Assembly (NCBI RefSeq): GCF_019247615.1 | Contig: NZ_JAFBAT010000065.1 | Coordinates: 1 to 32,547, forward strand | From: Mycobacterium sp. | GTDB lineage: Bacteria; Actinomycetota; Actinomycetes; Mycobacteriales; Mycobacteriaceae | Length of the DNA: 32,547 nucleotides | Direction of reading: 5' to 3' | Shown here: piece after piece, positions 1-10,681 of the stretch | Layout of the letters: each line of letters begins with the position of its first letter | How positions within the stretch are numbered: position 1 is the first letter of the stretch | Made by a program: the position numbers and the translations under genes | The notes under the pieces: model-generated | What the model was told of the DNA's origin: nothing | The model's database searches: none | The model's input: only the letters and a program-made list of their open reading frames with translations

Positions 1-1
1 G

Positions 2-397
2 GCGCAGGGCGCGATCCAGGGCGCCAAATACGTCGCGAACACCGTGAAGGCCGAACTCGACGGGGCCGATCCGGCCGACCGCGAGCCGTTCCAGTACTTC
101 GACAAGGGCTCGATGGCCACGGTGTCGCGGTTTTCCGCGGTGGCCAAGATCGGCCCGCTCGAGTTCAGCGGCTTCATCGCCTGGCTGATATGGCTGGTGC
201 TGCACCTGGTGTACCTGATCGGGTTCAAGACCAAGATCACCACACTGCTGTCGTGGACCGTGACGTTCCTGAGCACCCGCCGCGGTCAGCTGACGATCAC
301 CGACCAGCAGGCATTCGCGCGAACGCGGCTCGAGCAGCTGGCCGAACTGGCCGCCGAGGCCCGCGGCTCCGCCGCGACCAGCAAGGTGGCGAGCTAA
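2..397 (+). CDS. ndh: Type II NADH dehydrogenase, C-terminal part (5' end outside window)
   Basis: This is the end of a single-subunit NADH:menaquinone oxidoreductase (NDH-2), which passes electrons from NADH to the quinone pool at the inner face of the membrane without pumping protons. The open frame runs from base 2 without a start (AQGAIQGAKYVANTV...), so the ORF-track GTG at 44 is internal. Visible features are the 'FQYFDKGSMATVSRFSAVA' segment typical of the NDH-2 C-terminal domain and a hydrophobic amphipathic stretch (FSGFIAWLIWLVLHLVYLIG) that anchors these enzymes to the membrane. It ends with TAA at 395-397. It converges on the thioesterase gene, with only 8 bases between the two stop codons. 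Family identification is firm; the flavin-binding N-terminal domains are not in the window. Confidence 0.93.
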   Translation, partial: AQGAIQGAKYVANTVKAELDGADPADREPFQYFDKGSMATVSRFSAVAKIGPLEFSGFIAWLIWLVLHLVYLIGFKTKITTLLSWTVTFLSTRRGQLTITDQQAFARTRLEQLAELAAEARGSAATSKVAS

Positions 398-417
398 CCG
401 GCGGACTAACCGGCGGA
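394..417. repeat. Perfect 12-bp tandem duplication spanning two convergent stop codons
   Basis: CTAACCGGCGGA occurs twice without a gap (394-405 and 406-417). The first copy carries the TAA stop of ndh. The second copy begins with the complement of the TAG stop of the facing thioesterase gene. In Mtb the urease operon lies at this gene junction. Confidence 0.85.
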
Positions 418-834
418 CTCGAGGTTCTGCAGCCGCACCTGGCCGCGGGCGACAACTCGGTCGTCACCGTCGGTGACGGTGACCAACCACAGCTGCTGGC
501 GGCGGCCACGGTGGATCGGTTCGGCTCTGCCGTACACCATGCCCGAGCTGATTGAGCGCAAAAAGTCGGTGTTGTTGTTGACGCCCACGACGTTTCCGCC
601 CCCACCGCTCGCATTGAGCCAGCTGTACGCGGCCACGCTGGCCATGCTCTCGATGATCGAGCAGTAGACGCCGCCGTGGACCAGGCCCATCGGCTGCAGC
701 AGCTTGGGCGTGACCTCCAGGTGCGCCCGCACCCCGTCCGGACCGAGCTCGGTGTATTGCAGCCCCAGCTCGGCGTCGAAGGGCGCGGTGAAGTTCGGCG
801 GGACGATCGCGTCCTGGGGCGATGGCACGTCCAT
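406..834 (-). CDS. PaaI-type hot-dog fold thioesterase (Rv1847-like)
   Basis: A 142-residue single hot-dog domain protein of the PaaI/YbgC-like acyl-CoA thioesterase group, expected to hydrolyse an acyl- or aryl-CoA in the cytoplasm; the substrate cannot be told from sequence. The signature 'MGLVHGGVYCSIIES' lies at residues 49-63. HGG is at 53-55 and Glu62 is in the position of the usual catalytic acid on the long helix. A second conserved strand, 'VGVNNNTDFLR', follows at about 83-93. The ATG at 834 is the natural start, though no strong Shine-Dalgarno is visible. The gene lies about 50 bases downstream of the terminator of the iron-regulated small RNA locus on the same strand, so read-through could make its expression iron-sensitive. 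It corresponds by sequence and position to Mtb Rv1847. Confidence 0.88.
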   Translation of the reverse strand: MDVPSPQDAIVPPNFTAPFDAELGLQYTELGPDGVRAHLEVTPKLLQPMGLVHGGVYCSIIESMASVAAYSWLNASGGGGNVVGVNNNTDFLRSISSGMVYGRAEPIHRGRRQQLWLVTVTDGDDRVVARGQVRLQNLESAG

Positions 835-884
835 CTGTCTACACCATCAGAAAACCCGGATCGCCGAGGCGGGGTGCCGCCCAG

Positions 885-927
885 CGAAAACAGGCGGGCC
901 CCATGCAACCACGGCACGGGGCCCGCC
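885..927 (-). terminator. Intrinsic terminator of the MrsI-like small RNA
   Basis: GGCGGGCCCC (893-902) and GGGGCCCGCC (918-927) form a perfect 10-bp stem with a 15-nt loop. On the minus strand the stem is followed at once by TGTTTTCG, a short U-tract. This is an unusually clean intrinsic terminator for a mycobacterium, where U-tract terminators are uncommon. Confidence 0.85.
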
Positions 928-990
928 GATCGAGTAGACCGGGGGGTCACTGCAGCCCTCAGGACTCCCTCGCGGTCGTTGTGTCTCGAC
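886..990 (-). ncRNA. mrsI: Iron-responsive small RNA, MrsI (ncRv11846) homologue
   Basis: A predicted RNA of about 105 nt sits between the divergent Rv1847-like and blaI genes. In Mtb the iron-sparing small RNA MrsI (ncRv11846), of about 100 nt and controlled by IdeR, lies in this intergenic region with the same orientation. In Mtb it lowers expression of non-essential iron proteins under iron limitation. Seen here: a promoter (TTGCCA, 18-bp spacer, TATCGT), an IdeR box inside the spacer, an inferred start near base 990, and a perfect 10-bp terminator stem plus U-tract ending near 886. No ORF with a ribosome binding site is evident in the transcript. Ends are inferred from promoter and terminator. 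Identity rests on synteny, size and regulation, because I cannot align the Mtb RNA here. Confidence 0.82.
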
Positions 991-996
991 CCCATT

Positions 997-1026
997 ACGA
1001 TAGGCAAGGCTGCCCTAACATGGCAA
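997..1026 (-). promoter_or_regulatory. SigA-type promoter of the small RNA
   Basis: On the minus strand, TTGCCA (1026-1021; five of six bases match TTGACA) is followed after 18 bases by TATCGT (1002-997), which fits the mycobacterial TAnnnT -10 pattern. The start of transcription would fall near 990. The spacer is filled by the IdeR-type box. Confidence 0.75.
1000..1018. promoter_or_regulatory. IdeR (iron box) operator
   Basis: ATAGGCAAGGCTGCCCTAA matches about 14-15 of 19 positions of the IdeR/DtxR consensus TTAGGTTAGGCTAACCTAA, including the AGGC core and the CCTAA end. It lies between the -35 and -10 elements of the small RNA promoter and overlaps the -10, so Fe(II)-IdeR binding should block RNA polymerase when iron is plentiful. 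Confidence 0.82.
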
Positions 1027-1100
1027 GTCGGCCCTCGGTAGAATCGGTGACTGGCCCGCGTAGAACACAAAGGCGTTGGCCAGCTTAAGGCCAGCATGGG

Positions 1101-1117
1101 TACGACAGACGGTAGTA
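1101..1117. promoter_or_regulatory. Putative BlaI operator
   Basis: TACGAC-AGACG-GTAGTA is an inverted repeat with 5 of 6 arm positions matching, centred about 55 bases upstream of the blaI start. The right arm GTAGTA is the complement of TACTAC, the half-site type I recall for mycobacterial BlaI. BlaI repressors are usually autoregulated, so the location fits. A second small dyad, GGTGT-CA-ACACC (1133-1144), lies between it and the gene. Assignment is inference. Confidence 0.45.
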
Positions 1118-1162
1118 AGCCGGAGTACCCTTGGTGTCAACACCCATGGAGATGAAAGAAGT

Positions 1163-1579
1163 ATGGCCAAGCTGACCCGGTTAGGGGACCTGGAACGCGC
1201 CGTGATGGATCATTTGTGGTCCACGCCGGAGCCGCAAACCGTCCGCCAGGTCCATGAAGCGCTGTCGGCGCGACGCGATCTCGCCTACACGACGATCATG
1301 ACGGTGCTACAGCGGCTCGCCAAGAAGAACCTGGTCTCCCAGATTCGCGACGACCGTGCCCACAGGTACGCGCCCGTCCATGGCCGCGACGAGCTCGTCG
1401 CGGGACTGATGGTCGACGCGCTGGCCCAGGCCGAGGATTCCGGCAGCCGGCAGGCCGCCCTGGTCCACTTCGTCGAGCGGGTCGGTGCGGACGAGGCGGA
1501 CGCACTGCGGCGCGCACTCGCCGAATTGGAAGCTCACCAACGCGATACGCCATCCGCTGGCGCTACTGCGGAGGAGTGA
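1163..1579 (+). CDS. blaI: BlaI/MecI-family transcriptional repressor
   Basis: A 138-residue winged-helix repressor of the BlaI/MecI/CopY family. In Mtb, BlaI (Rv1846c) represses the beta-lactamase gene blaC and other genes and is released when beta-lactam stress activates the partner BlaR. The N-terminal winged helix covers about residues 3-75 ('LTRLGDLERAVMDHLW', 'VLQRLAKKNLV', 'RAHRYAPV'), followed by a helical dimerisation tail. The ATG at 1163, preceded by GAAAGAA, gives the usual family length, so the longer ORF-track start at 1076 is rejected. It overlaps or abuts the M56 peptidase gene and forms a blaI-blaR operon with it. A dyad upstream could be its own operator. Confidence 0.92.
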   Translation: MAKLTRLGDLERAVMDHLWSTPEPQTVRQVHEALSARRDLAYTTIMTVLQRLAKKNLVSQIRDDRAHRYAPVHGRDELVAGLMVDALAQAEDSGSRQAALVHFVERVGADEADALRRALAELEAHQRDTPSAGATAEE

Positions 1580-1593
1580 GGGAGACTAGCAGC

Positions 1594-2544
1594 GTGTCCG
1601 CGCCGGCCTTCACCATCCTCGCGGTGCTGTTGGTCGGTCCTGCACCGGCCCTGCTGTCGCGAGCGACGTGGCCGTTACGCGCACCCCGCGCCGCGATGGT
1701 GTTGTGGCAGGCCATTGCGCTGGCCGCAGTCCTTTCCACGTTCAGCGCGGGAATCGCGATCGCCACGAGGTTGCTGATGCCCGGCCCAGACGGGCGTCCG
1801 ACGGCAAGCATTCTCGGGGCCGCCGACAGGCTCGGCTGGCCGCTGTGGACCGCCTACATCGGCGTCTTCGCGCTGACCGTATTGGTCGGCGCCCGATTGA
1901 TGATTGCGGTGGCGCGGGTCGCCATCGCCAATCGGCGACGTCGCGCGCATCACCGCATGGTGGTCGATCTGGTCGCCGTCGGACACGATGCCGCCCCGAA
2001 TCAACCGTGCGCCCGCACGCGCGACCTGCGGGTGCTGGACGTTGCGCAGCCGCTTGCCTACTGCCTGCCCGGTGTGCGCAGCCGAGTCGTGGTTAGCGAG
2101 GGAGCGTTGCACTCCCTCGCCGACGCCGAGGTCGCGGCCATCCTGACCCACGAGCGAGCTCACCTGCGAGCCCGTCACGACCTGGTGCTCGAGGCCTTCA
2201 CCGCGGTGCACGCCGCGTTCCCGCGGCTGGTCCGCAGCGCCAACGCGCTGCGCGCGGTGCAACTGCTCGTCGAACTGCTGGCCGATGACGCCGCCGTGCG
2301 CGCGACCGGGCGCGCTGCCCTGGCCCGCGCGTTGGTCACCTGCGCGGCCGGCCGGGCGCCGTCGGGTGCGCTTGCCGCGGGCGGCCCCAGCACCGTGATT
2401 CGAGTCCGTCGATTGTCCGGCCGTGGCAACAGCCCGATGCTGTCGGCGGCCGCTTATCTGGCGGCGGCCGCCGTGTTCGTGGTGCCGACCATCGCCCTCG
2501 CCGTACCGTGGCTGACGGAGCTGCAGCGGCTGTTCAACCTCTAG
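1594..2544 (+). CDS. blaR: BlaR/MecR1-like M56 membrane peptidase
   Basis: A 316-residue integral-membrane zinc metalloprotease of family M56, the sensor-protease partner that inactivates BlaI. Hydrophobic segments lie near the N-terminus (about residues 3-22 and 33-55), at 75-100 and at the C-terminus (about 280-310). The zinc motif HERAH is at residues 186-190. Like Rv1845c, it has no extracellular penicillin-binding domain, so it is much shorter than staphylococcal BlaR1 (about 600 residues) and the inducing signal must be sensed otherwise. GTG 1594 is chosen because GAGGGAGA precedes it at good spacing and the length equals that of Rv1845c. The ORF-track GTG at 1576 would overlap the blaI stop by four bases and remains possible. 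Confidence 0.88.
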   Translation: MSAPAFTILAVLLVGPAPALLSRATWPLRAPRAAMVLWQAIALAAVLSTFSAGIAIATRLLMPGPDGRPTASILGAADRLGWPLWTAYIGVFALTVLVGARLMIAVARVAIANRRRRAHHRMVVDLVAVGHDAAPNQPCARTRDLRVLDVAQPLAYCLPGVRSRVVVSEGALHSLADAEVAAILTHERAHLRARHDLVLEAFTAVHAAFPRLVRSANALRAVQLLVELLADDAAVRATGRAALARALVTCAAGRAPSGALAAGGPSTVIRVRRLSGRGNSPMLSAAAYLAAAAVFVVPTIALAVPWLTELQRLFNL

Positions 2545-2644
2545 CCAGCGCGAACCGAAACCGCTTGGAGGACCATTTCTTCGCTGTGCCACAGTGTGGT
2601 CGCAACGCTTCAGGCAACGTTCGCCAACCGAGAGGCCCCCTGGA

Positions 2645-5621
<2,977 letters not shown>

Positions 5622-5825
5622 CCTCAGGACTTACTTGGCGTCTTGGCTACCATGTGAATTCACGCGACTGTCAGGCCCCGCGGCAACGCGCTGCGCGGCA
5701 TCGAGCGAAAGGGATGACGTGCCGCAGGCACGCGCCGAGGCCCTAATACACAGCGGGGCCGTAGAGACGAAGCGCCGACCGGCAGCGTCCCCGGCAGCCG
5801 CGGCCGCACCAATAGCCAGACCATC

Positions 5826-7192
<1,367 letters not shown>

Positions 7193-7196
<4 letters not shown>

Positions 7197-8242
7197 GCCC
7201 GGTGAACCAGGCGCTGGGAATATTGCTGGCGGCCCTGCTGATCGGGGTAAATGCGTTCTTCGTCGGCGCGGAATTCTCGTTGATCTCTGCCCGGCGCGAC
7301 CGGCTCGCAGCGTTGGCCGAGCAGGGCAAAGCCAGGGCCGTCACCGTCATCCGTGCCGGTGAGCAGCTCCCCGCCATGCTGGCCGGCGCGCAATTGGGCG
7401 TCACGGTCGCCTCGTTGCTGCTCGGCCGGGTCGGCGAGGCCTCCGTCGCCGACCTGCTGCGCACGACGCTGAGTCTGGCCGGCATGCATCCGGCGCTGCT
7501 GCACACGCTGTCGTTCGCCATCGCATTGGGGATCGTGGTGACGCTGCATGTCCTGCTGGGTGAAATGGTGCCGAAGAACATCGCGCTGGCAGGCCCGGAG
7601 CGCACCGCGATGCTGCTGGTTCCGCCATACCTCGTCTATGTGCGGGCCGCTCGACCGTTCATCGTGTTCTACAACAAATGCGCCACCTTGGCTCTGCGTG
7701 GGCTGGGCGTCGAGCCGAAGGATGAACTCGACTTCGCGGTCTCCACGGCCGAGCTGAGCGAGCTGATCGCCGAATCGGTGTCCGAAGGACTGCTGGATCC
7801 CGAGGAGCACACCCGGCTGACCCGCGCACTGCAGATCCGCAACAGGGTCGTCGGCGACGTGGCGGTTCCCCTCGCCGAGGTTCGGGCGATACCGGTGGCT
7901 GCGGACGGCTCCGGGCCCAGGGTCGGCGCGGTCGAAGAAGCGCTGGCGCAGAGTGGTTACTCCCGGTTCCCGGTCGTCAATCTCGCCGGCAAGTTCATCG
8001 GCTACCTGCACATCAAGGACGTGTTGACGCTCGACGACGACCCCGACACGGTGATCGACCTGGCGTTGGTGCGGCCGCTGCCCCGGCTTCCCAAGTCGTT
8101 GCCGCTGGCCGATGCCTTGTCGCGAATGCGGCGCAGCAACAGCCACCTGGCGCTGGTGACCGACGGCAGCGGCGGCGTGGTCGCCATGGTGGCAATGGAA
8201 GATCTGGTGGAGGACCTGGTCGGCACGGTGCGCGACGCATAG
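7193..8242 (+). CDS. CNNM/CorC-family membrane protein lacking the CorC domain (Rv1841c-like)
   Basis: A 349-residue paralogue of the preceding gene, overlapping it by four bases. It has the DUF21 membrane domain with 'FFVGAEFSL' (about residues 22-30), '[15 protein letters not shown]' (65-79) and '[12 protein letters not shown]' (121-132). A CBS pair follows at about 205-345 ('[24 protein letters not shown]', '[16 protein letters not shown]'). Unlike its partner it stops right after the second CBS motif and has no CorC_HlyC domain; the Mtb counterpart Rv1841c is also this short, so this is not a truncation. The pair may act as a heterodimeric exporter, since CNNM proteins are dimers; that is inference. 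The PE_PGRS34 and vapBC13 genes that follow in Mtb are absent. Confidence 0.89.
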
Positions 8243-8260
8243 CAACGGCTTGCGCCGGGT

Positions 8261-8283
8261 GGGCTTGCCCAAGCCCGTATGAT
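8261..8283 (+). promoter_or_regulatory. Candidate glcB promoter with abutting palindrome
   Basis: TATGAT (8278-8283) is a good SigA -10 element in the 182-bp gap before glcB; no convincing -35 is seen. Immediately upstream is GGGCTTG-CC-CAAGCCC (8261-8276), a perfect 7-bp inverted repeat placed where a repressor or activator could contact the promoter. Confidence 0.45.
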
Positions 8284-8348
8284 CTGCAACGGCCGCCAGT
8301 CAAATAGGGCCAGACCTGCCCCGGACCTGCGTTGGACGTGCTCGGGCG

Positions 8349-8377
8349 GGCCGGCCGCATGACGTTCGGCCGGCCGC
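8349..8377 (+). repeat. GGCCGGCCGC direct repeat in the glcB leader
   Basis: The 10-mer GGCCGGCCGC occurs at 8349-8358 and 8368-8377. Because GGCCGGCC is self-complementary, the two copies can also pair as an 8-bp stem with an 11-nt loop in the leader RNA, about 50 bases before the glcB start. Confidence 0.5.
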
Positions 8378-8424
8378 TGATCGGTAGGCTGACGACGATG
8401 GTGGGCCTGTTACGGAGGAGAACG

Positions 8425-10614
8425 ATGACTGATCGCGTGTCGGTGGGCAACTTGCGCGTCGCCCGGGTGCTCTACGACTTCGTGAACAACGAGGCCCTGC
8501 CCGGCACCGACATCGACCCCGACACCTTCTGGGCCGGTGTCGACAAGGTCGTCGCCGACCTGACCCCCCAGAACCAGAATTTGCTGAACCGTCGCGATGA
8601 GCTGCAGGCTCAGATCGACAGGTGGCACCGGCAGCGGGTCATCGAGCCGATCGACGCCGAGGCGTACCGCGGATTCCTGACGGAGATCGGCTACCTGCAA
8701 CCGGAGCCCGACGACTTCAGCATCACCACGTCCGGTGTCGACCCCGAGATCACCACCACCGCAGGACCGCAGCTGGTGGTGCCGGTGACCAACGCCCGGT
8801 TCGCGCTGAATGCGGCCAATGCCCGGTGGGGCTCGCTCTACGACGCCCTCTACGGCACCGACGTGATCCCCGAGACGGACGGAGCCGAACAGGGCAGCGG
8901 CTACAACAAGGTCCGCGGCGACAGGGTGATCGCGTACGCGCGCCAGTTCCTCGATGAGGCCGTGCCGCTGTCGTCTGGTTCGTGGGCGGACGCGACCGGC
9001 GTCAGCATCGACGACGGCCGGCTGCAGGTCGCCGTCGGGGAGGAGTCCACCGGCCTGGTCGACCCCGAGAAGTTCGTCGGGTACAGCGGCGAGCTCGGCT
9101 CCCCCAACTGGTCGGTGTTGCTGATCAACAACGGTCTGCACATCGAGATACTGATCGACCCCGAGTCCCCCATCGGCAAGACCGACCGCGCCGGCATCAA
9201 GGACGTCGTGTGCGAGTCCGCGGTCACCACCATCATCGACTTCGAGGACGCGGTGGCCGCCGTCGACGCCGACGACAAGACCCGCGCCTACCGCAACTGG
9301 CTGGGCTTGATGAGGGGTGACCTGGCCGCCGAGGTGGACAAGGACGGCAAGACGTTCACCCGGGTGCCCAACCAGGACCGCCACTACACCAAGCCCGACG
9401 GCGGCGAGTTGGTGTTGCCGGGACGGGCGTTGCTGTTCGTCCGCAATGTGGGTCACCTGATGACGAACGACGCGATCATCGACGCTGATGGCAACCCGAT
9501 CTTCGAGGGCATCCAGGACGCGCTCTTCACCGGCCTGTGCGCCGTCCACGGGCTCAAGGCCACCGACGCCAACGGTCCACTGGTCAACAGTCGCACCGGG
9601 TCCATCTACATCGTCAAGCCCAAGATGCACGGCCCGGACGAGGTGGCGTTCACGACCGAGTTGTTCAGCAGGGTCGAGGACGTGCTTGGCCTACCGCAGA
9701 CCACGCTCAAGGTCGGCGTCATGGACGAGGAGCGCCGCACCACCCTGAACCTCAAGGCATGCATCCAGGCCGCGGCCGACCGGATCGTCTTCATCAACAC
9801 CGGCTTCCTGGACCGCACCGGCGACGAGATCCACACGTCGATGGAGGCCGGTCCGATGGTCCGCAAGGGTGCCATGAAAACGCAGCCCTGGATCTTGGGG
9901 TACGAGGACAACAATGTCGACACCGGTCTCGCCGCCGGGTTCGCCGGCCGCGCCCAGATCGGCAAGGGCATGTGGACCATGACCGAGCTGATGGCGGACA
10001 TGGTCGAGCAGAAGATCGGCCAGCCGAAAGCGGGCGCGAGCACCGCCTGGGTGCCCTCGCCCACGGCGGCCACCCTGCACGCGCTGCACTACCACAAGGT
10101 CGACGTGATCGCGGTGCAGAAGGAACTGGCGGGCAAGAAGCGCGTCTCGATCGACCAGCTGCTGACCATTCCGCTGGCCAAGGAACTCGCCTGGGCCCCC
10201 GAGGAGATCCGCGAGGAGGTCGACAACAACTGTCAGTCCATCCTGGGGTATGTGGTGCGCTGGATCGACCAGGGCGTCGGATCCTCGAAGGTGCCCGACA
10301 TCCACAACGTGGCGCTCATGGAGGACCGGGCCACGCTGCGGATCTCCAGCCAGCTGCTGGCGAACTGGCTGCGCCACGGCGTCATCACCACCGAGGATGT
10401 CCGGGCCAGCCTCGAACGGATGGCCCCCATGGTGGACCGCCAGAACGAGGGCGACTCGGCATACCGTCCGATGGCACCCAACTTCGACGACAGCATCGCC
10501 TTCCTGGCGGCCGAAGAATTGATCTTGTCCGGAACCCAGCAGCCCAACGGCTACACCGAGCCGATCCTGCATCGGCGTCGGCGTGAGTTCAAGGCCCGCG
10601 CCGCCGCCGGCTGA
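8425..10614 (+). CDS. glcB: Malate synthase G
   Basis: A 729-residue monomeric malate synthase: glyoxylate + acetyl-CoA + H2O gives malate + CoA, the second step of the glyoxylate shunt, needed for growth on fatty acids and cholesterol and for glyoxylate detoxification. Visible are the Mg2+/glyoxylate regions '[16 protein letters not shown]' and '[15 protein letters not shown]', the '[19 protein letters not shown]' block and the C-terminal '[14 protein letters not shown]' holding the catalytic base Asp634 (Asp633 in Mtb). Mtb Cys619, near the active site, is Ser620 here. The C-terminus ends at 'EFKARAAAG', about a dozen residues shorter than my recollection of the Mtb protein. The ATG at 8425 has GGAGGAG five bases upstream, so the ORF-track start at 8332 is rejected. 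Confidence 0.96.
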   Translation: MTDRVSVGNLRVARVLYDFVNNEALPGTDIDPDTFWAGVDKVVADLTPQNQNLLNRRDELQAQIDRWHRQRVIEPIDAEAYRGFLTEIGYLQPEPDDFSITTSGVDPEITTTAGPQLVVPVTNARFALNAANARWGSLYDALYGTDVIPETDGAEQGSGYNKVRGDRVIAYARQFLDEAVPLSSGSWADATGVSIDDGRLQVAVGEESTGLVDPEKFVGYSGELGSPNWSVLLINNGLHIEILIDPESPIGKTDRAGIKDVVCESAVTTIIDFEDAVAAVDADDKTRAYRNWLGLMRGDLAAEVDKDGKTFTRVPNQDRHYTKPDGGELVLPGRALLFVRNVGHLMTNDAIIDADGNPIFEGIQDALFTGLCAVHGLKATDANGPLVNSRTGSIYIVKPKMHGPDEVAFTTELFSRVEDVLGLPQTTLKVGVMDEERRTTLNLKACIQAAADRIVFINTGFLDRTGDEIHTSMEAGPMVRKGAMKTQPWILGYEDNNVDTGLAAGFAGRAQIGKGMWTMTELMADMVEQKIGQPKAGASTAWVPSPTAATLHALHYHKVDVIAVQKELAGKKRVSIDQLLTIPLAKELAWAPEEIREEVDNNCQSILGYVVRWIDQGVGSSKVPDIHNVALMEDRATLRISSQLLANWLRHGVITTEDVRASLERMAPMVDRQNEGDSAYRPMAPNFDDSIAFLAAEELILSGTQQPNGYTEPILHRRRREFKARAAAG

Positions 10615-10681
10615 CAGTCGGTCGACATGCGGTAGTGCGGGCTGATGGCTGACATTCGACGGAAAGGCGGCGGAAAGCGGT

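Noticed and set aside
1078-1095. GGCCAGC-TTAA-GGCCAGC direct repeat upstream of blaI
   Set aside because: Seven-base repeat with no known regulator match; probably chance.
297-1097. 266-residue minus strand ORF across the thioesterase and the small RNA
   Set aside because: It is out of frame with the clear hot-dog domain and reads through the terminator hairpin; no motif.
2589-2599. CCACA-G-TGTGG palindrome before gnd1
   Set aside because: Only 5-bp arms; such dyads are expected by chance in this composition and nothing else supports a site.
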